From positions 1,984,001 through 2,048,000 of the forward strand of contig OY969762.1 in NCBI GenBank assembly GCA_963702835.1: 64,000 nt of DNA, in the 5' to 3' direction. Numbering within the stretch: position 1 is the first letter of the stretch; each line of letters begins with the position of its first letter. Below are positions 26,894-35,412 of this stretch, piece by piece. Both the position numbers and the translations under genes were made by a program. This DNA is from JAFGAV01 sp041479055. Its GTDB lineage: Bacteria > Acidobacteriota > Aminicenantia > Aminicenantales > JAFGAV01. The notes under the pieces were generated by a model. That model worked only from the letters and a program-made list of their open reading frames with translations, did no database searches and had not been told where the DNA came from.

Positions 26894-27787
26894 TCAGCTG
26901 ATGCCGGCCAGGGCGATCACCGCCCGCATGAGCTTGAAGCCCTCGATGTAATCGGCTGTGGAGAAGGCCACCGAACGGGCGCCCGTCCTCTTGACCTGAG
27001 GGAGCAAGGAGGGCATTTCCGCCTGGCCGCTGTTCAGAAATTCCAGCTCGAACCGGCAGGGCGAGTCAAGGCGGAAGGGCTTGACCTTGGCCCTGTTGGC
27101 CAGCGCTTCCCGGGCTCCCTGGGCGAGGTTTTTCCTAGCCTCGTCCATGGGAAGCAGCGCGGCGGCGTAACGGCCCACGGCCTTCTTGACGGCTACGGTC
27201 ACGACTCCCTGGCCCAGGAGGGCTTTGGCCTGAGAGCAGGTCTCCTCATCGCCGCTGAGCATGATGACTGGAACATTGTATGCGCCGGCTATGGCGGCGT
27301 TGATCCCCAGCTCGGGAAGCTCCAGGCCGTTGATCTTGACCGAACGGACCGTGCCGCTGGAGATGGTGTGGTCCAGGGTCGCCGCGCCCGTGCCTGCCTG
27401 AGCGTGATACCCGATGAACAGGCAAGCCTCGAAGGAGGCGTCGATGCCCTGCATCATGGACAGCGGCTTGGGGGAGCCCGAGATCAAAGTCACTTTGGGG
27501 TTGATCTGGTCGGCCAAGATGTTTCTCATGCTGCCGTGAGAATCGTTGACCACGATCTGGCCGGCCCCGGCCTCGAGCAGGCCGGCCACGACGGCGTTGA
27601 CGTCCTCGGCCATCCATTTGCGGGCCGGGCCGTATTCGGGCGAATCGGAATTTGTCTGATTCCACTGGACTACGCCCCAGATGCCCTCCATATCAACGGA
27701 GATGAAGACCTTGGGACCGGTCTTTTCCGCGGCCGGCAGGACGGCCGCCAGCACAAAGACCATAACAGACAACAGAAATTTTTTCAT
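26894..27787 (-). CDS. M55 family metallopeptidase (D-aminopeptidase type), exported
   Basis: About 297 residues starting at the ATG at 27787, which has GGAG seven bases upstream; the open frame extends further but lacks support. A signal peptide (MKKFLLSVMVFVLAAVLPAA) precedes the M55 core. VFISVDMEGIWGVV carries the zinc-binding Asp and Glu, and VNDSHGSM and GYHAQAGT supply His ligands. Characterised members remove N-terminal D-amino acids or act on D-Ala peptides of peptidoglycan. It follows a methyltransferase gene by 38 bases. Confidence 0.88.
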   Translation of the reverse strand: MKKFLLSVMVFVLAAVLPAAEKTGPKVFISVDMEGIWGVVQWNQTNSDSPEYGPARKWMAEDVNAVVAGLLEAGAGQIVVNDSHGSMRNILADQINPKVTLISGSPKPLSMMQGIDASFEACLFIGYHAQAGTGAATLDHTISSGTVRSVKINGLELPELGINAAIAGAYNVPVIMLSGDEETCSQAKALLGQGVVTVAVKKAVGRYAAALLPMDEARKNLAQGAREALANRAKVKPFRLDSPCRFELEFLNSGQAEMPSLLPQVKRTGARSVAFSTADYIEGFKLMRAVIALAGIS

Positions 27788-27825
27788 TATTGACTCCTTC
27801 GCTCGAAGTGGCGTTATCATCCTTC

Positions 27826-28587
27826 TCAAGTTCTGCGGCAGAGGATCACGAACTCCTTGGAATCCGGCTCGAGTGGCCCCCCGGAGAAATCGCCGTAGAT
27901 TGTCTCCAGCTTCAATTTGGAGCGCTGGACGAGATGCTCCAACTCGTAGCGGAAGAAAAAGCGCAGAGTAAAGGTCCACTCCCGCTCGACCCGGCGGCCG
28001 CCCTCGTCCCATTCGAACTTCATCCGGACATGGCTGAGTTGGTTGACCAGGTCCGCGGACATATAGGTCGTGCGCTTGAACCGCCGGCCGGCCGCATACT
28101 CGCCCTCGAAGTCCACCAGGCCGTCCAGGCCCTCCGATATGTATTTTGGATTGGGCACATAAACGTCAAAGAGGAAATATCCGCCGGGCCGAAGATGGTC
28201 GTAGACCTTGTTCAGCACCACCAGCTGGTCCTCCACGCCGAGCAGATGAGAAAAGACCCGGAAGGGCGCGACGATTAGGCTGAACCGCCTGGCCAGGCTC
28301 AGGCGGCGGGCGTCCATAACTTGAACCCGGGTTTGGTCGGCGGGCTCCAGCTTGGAGCGGAGCACACCGATCATGGCCGGGCTATTGTCGATCCCGGTGA
28401 TATCCGTCCCGCGCCTCAAGGCTTCCTGGAACAGGCGTCCTGTTCCGGTTCCGATCTCCAGGACCGGGCCTTTGGCCTCGGCCATGCGCCGGAGATAGAA
28501 CTCGGCGTCCGTCCCCGTCCGGAGACGGTCATAGATGACGTCGTAGAAACGGGCCACGAAATCCGGATAGTCATTCTCGGGAGGCAT
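27826..28587 (-). CDS. Class I SAM-dependent methyltransferase
   Basis: A 253-residue soluble protein. Motif I is VLEIGTGTGRLF, the acidic end of strand 2 is TGIDNSPAMI, and motif IV/post-I is VQVMDARRLSL. The HLRPGGYFLFDVYVP region matches motif VI. The C-terminal sheet is typical of small-molecule methyltransferases. The substrate is unknown. It may be co-transcribed with the M55 peptidase gene downstream. Confidence 0.85.
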   Translation of the reverse strand: MPPENDYPDFVARFYDVIYDRLRTGTDAEFYLRRMAEAKGPVLEIGTGTGRLFQEALRRGTDITGIDNSPAMIGVLRSKLEPADQTRVQVMDARRLSLARRFSLIVAPFRVFSHLLGVEDQLVVLNKVYDHLRPGGYFLFDVYVPNPKYISEGLDGLVDFEGEYAAGRRFKRTTYMSADLVNQLSHVRMKFEWDEGGRRVEREWTFTLRFFFRYELEHLVQRSKLKLETIYGDFSGGPLEPDSKEFVILCRRT

Positions 28588-28719
28588 GGACTGATTCTAC
28601 ATCAAAAAAGGGGGCGGCCCAAGATTACTTGCAGACATTAAATAAATTAACTCATTTTTCCCGCTTTAAATTGCCGTTAAACGAGGTTTTTGCGCCCAGA
28701 AATGCTGACCTTGCCAGAT

Positions 28720-29358
28720 TTACATTGAATTTGAGGGGGGCATGAGAATGGCGCCGGATTTGAAGTCGCCATAGACTTCCGCTTTACCTTGAAGAAAGAG
28801 CTTCCCCACCAGGGCACCGGTGGCCGCATCCAACTCATGGTCGGAGGCATCCTGGCGCAGTCCTTTTATTCCGAGCTTCTCCAGGCCGCGCCGCAACCCG
28901 CGGAGGTTGCGCTTGGCCCTGGGCAGGCGCCAGACGTCCTGGGCCCCTCCCGGGTAGATCTCGACCGCCCGAATCCCCAGCCTCTGGATCTTGCGCTTCA
29001 GCCCGATTCCCCGCACGGTCAGGGCCCGCATCGGGCCGATGGTGATGGGAAAAAAGGGAATCCGCCGCCGCAAGAGCTCCTCGTCGGCGGGCCGAAGATG
29101 GCGGTCCGTCCGTTCCTCCATGGACCTCCGTCCCGGAGGAAGCGTCAGGGGGGCGTCGATGGCCACCAGGTCGGGGCAGATGCTTTTCACCAGCTTCAAA
29201 ATTTCAGCGTCCGTATGGAGGAGGGATGTCTCCGCCCGGAATCCCCGCAGAACACACACCCCGCTCGGCCTATGCTCCACCCCGCCCAGATCGATTCCCA
29301 GAACACAAGGGGGCTTCCGGATCTTCCGTTCAGTCTGCGGCGAGGGCTTTTTTTTCAT
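28720..29358 (-). CDS. DUF429 domain protein (RNase H-like fold)
   Basis: A 212-residue protein. It opens with GIDLGGVEHRPSGVCVL, an RNase H/actin-like first strand, and has DLVAIDAPLTLPPG and VEIYPGGA, all typical of DUF429. A C-terminal DASDHELDAATGALVGKL completes the likely acidic active site. The molecular role is unknown; a nuclease is suspected from the fold. The ATG overlaps the TGA of a short open frame upstream (29359-29533). Confidence 0.85.
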   Translation of the reverse strand: MKKKPSPQTERKIRKPPCVLGIDLGGVEHRPSGVCVLRGFRAETSLLHTDAEILKLVKSICPDLVAIDAPLTLPPGRRSMEERTDRHLRPADEELLRRRIPFFPITIGPMRALTVRGIGLKRKIQRLGIRAVEIYPGGAQDVWRLPRAKRNLRGLRRGLEKLGIKGLRQDASDHELDAATGALVGKLFLQGKAEVYGDFKSGAILMPPSNSM

Positions 29359-29533
29359 TTTTCTCTCAATATCAACCGACCCACCTGGGTGAAAAGCCGC
29401 GATCCCAAATGGCCCTCCGGGTAAGCGGCCAGCTTGGCGGGTGAGCTCTTTATGATCTTTCCGTTTTTATTGGGCGTCGAGTTGCGTTTGACAGGCAGCC
29501 CGGCCGTTTCGGCAGCGGCCTGGGCACCGCTCC
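29359..29533 (-). other. Short open frame of about 58 codons without a clear start
   Basis: The gap between the SpeD-like gene and the DUF429 gene is fully open in one minus-strand frame, ending in KLAAYPEGHLGSRLFTQVGR plus LILREK and a TGA that overlaps the DUF429 ATG. It has a protein-like composition but only CTG, TTG or GTG as possible starts. It may be a small coupled gene or a remnant. Confidence 0.25.
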
Positions 29534-30352
29534 TCAGGTCTTATGATGACCGCCGTGGGCGTGCTTGAGCCACTGGCGGGAGTAGCGTACCTTGTCACGC
29601 CGCTCCTCGCGGAAATCTTTGTACTTGCTCCCCCGGGAGATGAGGACCTCCGCGGTAATCTTGCCCTCCAGCCCTTTCTTCAGTTCCCGGCTGACCTTGT
29701 CCGTGTCGAAGAAGGAGCAGGAAAAAATATCGAAGAAGGCCTGCCCCTCGTTGGGGAAGAAGTGAAGGCTGATGTGGCTTTCGGCGATCATGGTCAGGAT
29801 GGAAATGACTTCCTTTTTCCCCGCCGCGCTCCTCACCCCATAAGGCCTCATGATGGGCGTCATCCCGATGGCGTAGGGCAGGACATCGAAGTAAGCGAAC
29901 AGGCTGTCCAGGGTGGACGGCCCCTTATAACCCTCCAGGTTCAGCATGAGGTGCGGGCCAAAGTCCTTTTTCTCATCGACCGCCGGCCGGCCCAGCCTGA
30001 ATTCCTTCTGGCGCTCGACAAAATTCTGAAAAACCTTTTGAGCGGGGAAGGCTTCGTCGATATAGACCCTGAGATTTTCCGTGTCGAAAGCCTGGGGATA
30101 GAGCAAATCGCAGAAAAACACGCCGCGATAAGAAAAAGTATGAATGGTGAAATGCCCGCCCTCCAGGAAGACGAAGGCGCTCAGGCCGGCGTCCTCGGGG
30201 ACAATGCCGTTGTAGTAAGGCAGGACGAAGGGCGGCATGACCGTCTTCAGCCCCATTTTCAGGGGGACCTCCTCCAGGAACTCGTGGATCAGGGTGATGT
30301 CGTCCAGCCGCGACCGGTAGCTCTCGTAGGCGTCAAATAGGAAATGGTACAT
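29534..30352 (-). CDS. Tandem S-adenosylmethionine decarboxylase (SpeD)-like protein
   Basis: A 272-residue protein made of two SpeD-like halves. The C-terminal half keeps the self-cleavage motif ESH (191-193), the proton donor His197 in ISLH and Cys212 in FSC, so it could form the pyruvoyl group. The N-terminal half aligns (EGGHFTIHTF, 64-73) but has GGH instead of ESH and lacks the Cys, so it cannot self-process. Bacterial SpeD is normally a single domain of 120-140 residues. The halves resemble the duplicated plan of the eukaryotic enzyme. It likely makes decarboxylated AdoMet for polyamines, or a related amino acid decarboxylation. A spermidine-synthase-like gene is 3 kb away. Confidence 0.82.
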   Translation of the reverse strand: MYHFLFDAYESYRSRLDDITLIHEFLEEVPLKMGLKTVMPPFVLPYYNGIVPEDAGLSAFVFLEGGHFTIHTFSYRGVFFCDLLYPQAFDTENLRVYIDEAFPAQKVFQNFVERQKEFRLGRPAVDEKKDFGPHLMLNLEGYKGPSTLDSLFAYFDVLPYAIGMTPIMRPYGVRSAAGKKEVISILTMIAESHISLHFFPNEGQAFFDIFSCSFFDTDKVSRELKKGLEGKITAEVLISRGSKYKDFREERRDKVRYSRQWLKHAHGGHHKT

Positions 30353-30361
30353 TATTTCAAG

Positions 30362-30390
30362 ATTATAAAGAAGAAATCAATCCAACTCAA
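30362..30390 (-). promoter_or_regulatory. Strong sigma-70 promoter of the SpeD-like gene, leaderless layout
   Basis: TTGAGT (30390-30385) and TATAAT (30367-30362) are spaced by 17 bases on the minus strand. The -10 box ends only nine bases before the ATG at 30352, and no Shine-Dalgarno is present, so the transcript should start almost at the start codon. Confidence 0.65.
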
Positions 30391-30475
30391 CCCGTCAGCC
30401 CAGATTGATTCCCGTCCTTGATTTTCCAGCGCTAAAGGATGTATTTTAGAGGACGTCTTCTCAAGCATTGATACC

Positions 30476-31153
30476 ATGTGCACCCAGACCGAGACGGGCA
30501 ACTCCTCAAAATCATCCTTCCGTCTCCTCCCCCCGGGCCTCCTTCTCAGGCTGCAGCGCCTCACTGAAAAGCTGTTCACTTTTTGCGCCAGGGTCAAACT
30601 CAACCCGAATATCTTGACCTTCGCCGGCTTGCTGGCCGGCTTGGCCGGCGGCGCCCTTTTCCTCCTGGACAAGCCCATGCTGGCCGGAGTGGCCGTTATC
30701 CTCTGCGGCCTGCTGGACATTGTGGACGGCCAGGTGGCCGTTCACACCGGACGCCGGACTCTCTTCGGAGCTATATTCGACTCAACCGTTGACCGCTATG
30801 CCGAGTTTTTCATTTATTTCGGGCTGGCCTTCCACTTCAGGGCAAGCTGGCGGCTGTGGGTTCCCCTGTGGACCTTCCTCGGCTCGGTCATGGTCAGCTA
30901 CACCCGGGCCAGGGCGGAAGGGCTGGGCTTCGAGTGCCGGGAGGGGTTCATGCAGCGGGCGGAGCGCCTGGTTTTCCTCACCCTGGCCGCTCTCCTCGGA
31001 CCTCCGCTCCGCATCTTCGACCCGGCTATGACGGCCGTCCTCCTCCTCATCGCCCTCGTCTCCAACATCACCGCCGTCCAGCGCACCCTCCTGGTCAGGA
31101 AATGGGAACGCCGGGCCGGCCCCCCAAAGCAAGAAGAAAAGGAACACCCATGA
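30476..31153 (+). CDS. CDP-alcohol phosphatidyltransferase (probable inositol phospholipid synthase)
   Basis: A 225-residue membrane protein with about six helices. The CDP-alcohol phosphotransferase motif reads DIVDGQVA ... GAIFDSTVD: both Asp pairs and the Gly are present, but Val replaces the Arg usually found after the Ala. The next gene, overlapping by ATGA, is myo-inositol-1-phosphate synthase. This suggests it joins CDP-diacylglycerol with inositol phosphate, as in bacterial phosphatidylinositol-phosphate synthesis. The start ATG at 30476 lacks a close Shine-Dalgarno. It is divergent from the SpeD-like gene. Confidence 0.85.
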   Translation: MCTQTETGNSSKSSFRLLPPGLLLRLQRLTEKLFTFCARVKLNPNILTFAGLLAGLAGGALFLLDKPMLAGVAVILCGLLDIVDGQVAVHTGRRTLFGAIFDSTVDRYAEFFIYFGLAFHFRASWRLWVPLWTFLGSVMVSYTRARAEGLGFECREGFMQRAERLVFLTLAALLGPPLRIFDPAMTAVLLLIALVSNITAVQRTLLVRKWERRAGPPKQEEKEHP

Positions 31154-32283
31154 ATAAAATCCGGGTCGCCATCATCGGCGTAGGCAACTGCGCTTCGTCT
31201 CTGGTCCAGGGGGTCGAATATTATAAGAATGCCTGCCAGGACGCCTTCGTCCCGGGGGTCATGCATGTCAACCTGGGCGGCTACCACATCAGAGATATCG
31301 AGTTCGTGGCCGCCTTCGACATCGACCGGAACAAAGTGGGCTTGGACCTCAGCCAGGCCGTCTTCACCGCGCCCAACAACACAACCAAGTTTTCGGCAGT
31401 GCCCTTCCTCAACGTCCGGGTCCACCGGGGCATGACCCACGACGGCCTGGGCAAGTACCTGTCCCAGATCATCCGCAAGGCGCCGGGGCCGACCGACGAC
31501 ATCGTGGGTATCCTCCGCCAGACCAAGACCGAGGTGGTCATCAACTACCTGCCGGTGGGCAGCGAGGAGGCCACCAAGTGGTATGTGGAGCAGGTCCTGG
31601 AAGCCGGCTGCGCCCTCATCAACTGCATCCCCGTCTTCATCGCCAGCGAGCGTTACTGGCAGCGGCGCTTTGAGCGCAAACAGCTGCCCCTTATCGGCGA
31701 TGACATCAAGTCCCAAGTGGGCGCCACCATCCTCCACCGCACCCTGGTCAACCTCTACCTTGACCGGGGCATGCCTATCGACCGCACCTACCAGCTCAAC
31801 ACCGGCGGGAACACCGACTTCCTCAACATGCTGGAACGGGAGCGCCTCGATTCCAAGAAGAAGTCCAAGACCAACGCCGTGGTCTCCCAGATCAAGGCCC
31901 GCGGCCTGAGCATCGAACCGGACAACGTCCACGTCGGGCCCAGCGACTACGTGCCCTGGCAGAAGGACAACAAGCTCTGCTTCCTACGCATTGAAAGCCG
32001 CCATTTCGGCGACGTGCCGTCGTCGCTGGAGTGCCGTTTGTCGGTGGAGGATTCGCCCAACTCGGCCGGAGTGGTCATTGACGCCATCCGCTGCGCCAAG
32101 CTGGCCCTGGACCGCGGCTTGGCCGGCGCCCTGACCGGCCCTTCGGCCTATTTCATGAAATCCCCGCCCCGGCAATACACCGACACCGAGGCCCGGCAAC
32201 TCACCGAGCAGTTCATCCGCCGCCACAGCCGGAAAGCCAAGCCAAGGCCGGCCAGGGCCGCTCAAGCGAGAAAAAAAGTATAG
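31150..32283 (+). CDS. ino1: Inositol-3-phosphate synthase
   Basis: About 377 residues. An N-terminal NAD-binding motif VAIIGVGNCASSLVQG is followed by the conserved NYLPVGSEEATKWY, IGDDIKSQVGATI and LNTGGNTDFLNM stretches that line the active site in Ino1 proteins. It turns glucose 6-phosphate into 1L-myo-inositol 1-phosphate. The C-terminal 30 residues are Lys/Arg/Ala-rich and probably flexible. The ATG overlaps the stop of the CDP-alcohol transferase gene, so the two are coupled and together supply inositol phospholipid. Confidence 0.93.
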   Translation: MNKIRVAIIGVGNCASSLVQGVEYYKNACQDAFVPGVMHVNLGGYHIRDIEFVAAFDIDRNKVGLDLSQAVFTAPNNTTKFSAVPFLNVRVHRGMTHDGLGKYLSQIIRKAPGPTDDIVGILRQTKTEVVINYLPVGSEEATKWYVEQVLEAGCALINCIPVFIASERYWQRRFERKQLPLIGDDIKSQVGATILHRTLVNLYLDRGMPIDRTYQLNTGGNTDFLNMLERERLDSKKKSKTNAVVSQIKARGLSIEPDNVHVGPSDYVPWQKDNKLCFLRIESRHFGDVPSSLECRLSVEDSPNSAGVVIDAIRCAKLALDRGLAGALTGPSAYFMKSPPRQYTDTEARQLTEQFIRRHSRKAKPRPARAAQARKKV

Positions 32284-32413
32284 ACCTTTTTCAACTTCCA
32301 TAAGTCAAATTGGCCGCCAGCTCGAGGATAGAGAGGCTCGAGGGAAGATATCCCGAAGGGCTTCACTCCCGCCGAGCGCACATTAGGTATTCTGACCGGG
32401 GAGAGGAGGCCGC

Positions 32414-35224
32414 ATGATTCGTAACAAATTCTTGCCTTTAATATTCATCTTCATTCTCCTGGCCGCGGCCCGGCCGGCCGCCGCCAGTCAAACGGGCGAG
32501 ATCCAGGGCCGGGTCCTGGACGACCAGGGGAACGGGCTGCCCGGGGTGACTATCACCGCCGTCAGCCCCAGCCTGCAGGGAATCCGCACCGTCCTCTCCG
32601 GAAGCAACGGCATCTTCCGACTCCCGCTGCTCTCCGTGGGCACCTATACCCTGACTTTTACCTTGGAAGGATTCTCCAAGGTCGTCCAGGAAAGCGTCAT
32701 CGTCCGGCTGGGACTGGTCACCACTCTGAAAGCGACTATGAAGCCGGCTGACATCCAGAAAGAGATCACGGTCATTGCCCCGGCCCCCCTGATCGACAAG
32801 ACCTCCACCGATACCAGCTTCAACCTGGGCGCAGCGGACCTGGCCCAGGTGCCCGTGCTGAGCCGGACGGTCGTGGACGTGACCAAGTTCACGCCCGGAG
32901 CGGCCGGAGTGCGGGTCAGCACCCGCTACGGCAACTCCATCGCTGAGGGGCAGCCCAGCTTCCGCGGCGAGGGCGAGGAGGGCAACAACTGGGTGGTGGA
33001 CGGCCTGACGGTCAGCGGCGTCCGGATGAAAGACGCCGGCATGGCCCTCAACTTCGACGCCATCGAGGAAGTCCAGATCATCTCCGACCCCTTCAGCCCG
33101 GAGTTCGGCTCGGCCTTCGGCGGCATCATCAACATGGTCACCAAGAGCGGCGGCAACGACTTCAGCGGCGAGGGCGCCTTCCTCTTCCAAGATAAAGCCC
33201 TGCAGGCCGCCCGCCGCCAGCCTCAGCTGTCGGTGGCCAGCGAGCCCGAGAACTTCTCCCAGTCCAACGGCTACCTCAACATCGGCGGCCCGCTCATCCG
33301 GGATAAGCTGTGGTTTTTCGTGTCCGCGAATTATTTTTCCGACACCGAGGAGACCAAGGACTTCACCCTGGACTATCTGTTCATCCCCCATGGCCAAAAA
33401 ACCCTCCGCCGCAACAGCTTCTTCACCAAGTTGACTTTCTCCCCGGCGCCCAACCACAGCCTGTCCCTGACCGCCGCCCTGAACAAGACCTTCCCGCCGC
33501 GGGGGGGGACGGGCATCCCCGAACTGTATGAGGACGAGGATATAGCTGATTCCTTCCTCCGGCTAAACTACAAGGGCATTCTCAGCCCCTCGTCTTTCAT
33601 CGAAGCCGGCCTGGGCCGAGTCACCCGGCACAGCTTCAAGCACCCCCGGGACGGCGACCTGGGCCCGGCCCAGTATTACATCGAAGACCTGGCCCAGAAC
33701 CTGCACAACTCCTACGGCAACGTCATCGACGACGCGTCCCGGCTGGATTTCGGGGTCAAGTTCACTAAATACCTGGACATCCCTTCCTTCGGCCGGCACG
33801 AGCTCAACCTGGGCTTCGAGTACTACGCCCTGTCTTCGACGTTCAAGGTGGACTTCACCGGAAAGAGCGAGGACCTCTTCCCCGGCGATGGGTACGATGC
33901 CGGGACCAAGTACCAGTTCACCACTTGGCGGGGAGGCATGGGCACGCCCACCAATTATTTCGAATACAGCCCTTTTAACTTCATCAACTCCACCCGCGGC
34001 CTGGGCCTGTACGTCAAAGATAAAGTGACCTGGGGCCGGGTGACATTCATGGCCGGCCTGCGCAGCCAGACCCAGGTCTGCCTGGACGACAAGAAAAAAG
34101 AGTTGTGGTCCTGGGGTTTAGACGACTTCCTCTCCCCCCGCTTCAGCCTGACCGTGGACCTGACCGGTGACGGGGTCAACGTCCTCAAACTGGGCTGGGG
34201 CCGCTTCTCCGACCTCCTGACCACCCTGGCCCTGGGCTTCTTCAACCCGGGCGGGGGCCTCCAGTTCCAGACCTACCGCTGGCAGGGCCCGGCCTCGCCG
34301 ACCGAGGCCGAGCTCCATGACCCGGCCAACTGGGTTTTTCAAGTCCAGCAATCCACCCAGAACTTCCAGATCAGCAAGGGCATCAAGCCCAATTTCCTGA
34401 ATCGCTTCCTCGTTGAATTCGACCGTCGCCTGGGGCTCGACTGGGCGGTCAAGGCCCGCTACATCCAGGCCGACGCTTCAGACCTCCTGGAAGTGCTGCT
34501 GGTCTTTGACCCCGTCTCTACCTACAAGTTCATCTTCGACAACTTCGAGTACAAGCGGCGCAACTACAAGGGGGTCGAGGTCGAGCTCGACGGCCGGGTG
34601 GGCCCGGCCCTCTTCTTCAATGCCTCCTACTGCCATGCCCTGGCTAAGGGAACCAACCCCGGCCAGACCGAGCCGGCGGCCTGGTCCCAGGAGGAGGGCA
34701 GCACCAACTACGTCGGCTTCTTCGGCAAGCACATCTTCATCCCCAACCTGCCGGAATTGGCCGAAGTGAAAGCCTACTATGACTGGGCTCTGGCCGGCCT
34801 GGGGGGCCGCGGCATCGGCGACGAAGGCTGGTACGGCAGGCTTCCCTACTCGGTCGACCATGACGTCAAGGTCAACGCCGTGCTGGCCGCGCCCTACGGC
34901 TTTTTCCTATCCCTGGCCTTCGAATGGCTGTCGGGCTACTACTGGGAAAAGAAAGGTTATGTCCCCTATTTTGGAGGATATTACGCTTTCCCCGAGGGCC
35001 GGGGCACGCGCCAGACGCCGGCCCACTCCTACCTCGACGTCGGGCTGGAAAAGGCCTTCCGGCTGGGCGGCCGGCGTCAGATCTCCCTCAGGCTCGACGT
35101 CCTCAACCTGCTCAACAGTCAGGAGCCCGTGTCCTATGTCAAGGAGGACGTCGCCATCTTCGGGTCGGTCTGGGGGCGCCAGAATCCCCGCCAGGCGCGG
35201 CTGATGGCCAAATTCAAGTGGTGA
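32414..35224 (+). CDS. TonB-dependent receptor with N-terminal carboxypeptidase regulatory-like domain
   Basis: A 936-residue outer-membrane protein. A signal peptide (about 1-25) precedes a CarboxypepD_reg-like domain (about 28-110: GEIQGRVLDDQGNGLPGVTI). A plug follows (about 125-245) with NWVVDGLTVSG and FGSAFGGIINMVTKSGGNDF. The remainder is a 22-strand-type barrel with many aromatic residues and the end ARLMAKFKW. No clear TonB box is visible. Such receptors import glycans, peptides or chelates; nothing nearby fixes the substrate. GAGAGGAGG lies six bases before the ATG. Confidence 0.9.
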   Translation: MIRNKFLPLIFIFILLAAARPAAASQTGEIQGRVLDDQGNGLPGVTITAVSPSLQGIRTVLSGSNGIFRLPLLSVGTYTLTFTLEGFSKVVQESVIVRLGLVTTLKATMKPADIQKEITVIAPAPLIDKTSTDTSFNLGAADLAQVPVLSRTVVDVTKFTPGAAGVRVSTRYGNSIAEGQPSFRGEGEEGNNWVVDGLTVSGVRMKDAGMALNFDAIEEVQIISDPFSPEFGSAFGGIINMVTKSGGNDFSGEGAFLFQDKALQAARRQPQLSVASEPENFSQSNGYLNIGGPLIRDKLWFFVSANYFSDTEETKDFTLDYLFIPHGQKTLRRNSFFTKLTFSPAPNHSLSLTAALNKTFPPRGGTGIPELYEDEDIADSFLRLNYKGILSPSSFIEAGLGRVTRHSFKHPRDGDLGPAQYYIEDLAQNLHNSYGNVIDDASRLDFGVKFTKYLDIPSFGRHELNLGFEYYALSSTFKVDFTGKSEDLFPGDGYDAGTKYQFTTWRGGMGTPTNYFEYSPFNFINSTRGLGLYVKDKVTWGRVTFMAGLRSQTQVCLDDKKKELWSWGLDDFLSPRFSLTVDLTGDGVNVLKLGWGRFSDLLTTLALGFFNPGGGLQFQTYRWQGPASPTEAELHDPANWVFQVQQSTQNFQISKGIKPNFLNRFLVEFDRRLGLDWAVKARYIQADASDLLEVLLVFDPVSTYKFIFDNFEYKRRNYKGVEVELDGRVGPALFFNASYCHALAKGTNPGQTEPAAWSQEEGSTNYVGFFGKHIFIPNLPELAEVKAYYDWALAGLGGRGIGDEGWYGRLPYSVDHDVKVNAVLAAPYGFFLSLAFEWLSGYYWEKKGYVPYFGGYYAFPEGRGTRQTPAHSYLDVGLEKAFRLGGRRQISLRLDVLNLLNSQEPVSYVKEDVAIFGSVWGRQNPRQARLMAKFKW

Positions 35225-35239
35225 GGAAGGAATGAATGC

Positions 35240-35393
35240 TTATTGTTAGCTGCTCCTCCCCATAGTCCGGACAGCGGAGGCGGGCGAACCCGTACTCCTT
35301 CTTGAAACGGCTCTCATACTCGGCCGGGAACCGCTCGAAATGGTGGAACAACACACGGCAGAGAATTGTCCGCTTCGGTGAGGAGCGATTCAA
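35240..35393 (-). pseudogene. Relic of an IS91-family transposase N-terminus
   Basis: On the minus strand an open stretch reads RTILCRVLFHHFERFPAEY, then ESRFKKEYGFARLRCPD. These match the start and the zinc-ribbon entry of IS91-type transposases, where about 20-25 residues normally lie between the EYGF and GFAR parts. A deletion between the two GF codons would explain the fusion. No start, downstream transposase domain or element ends remain. Confidence 0.55.
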
Positions 35394-35412
35394 TTAGGAT
35401 AGAACAGCTTAA

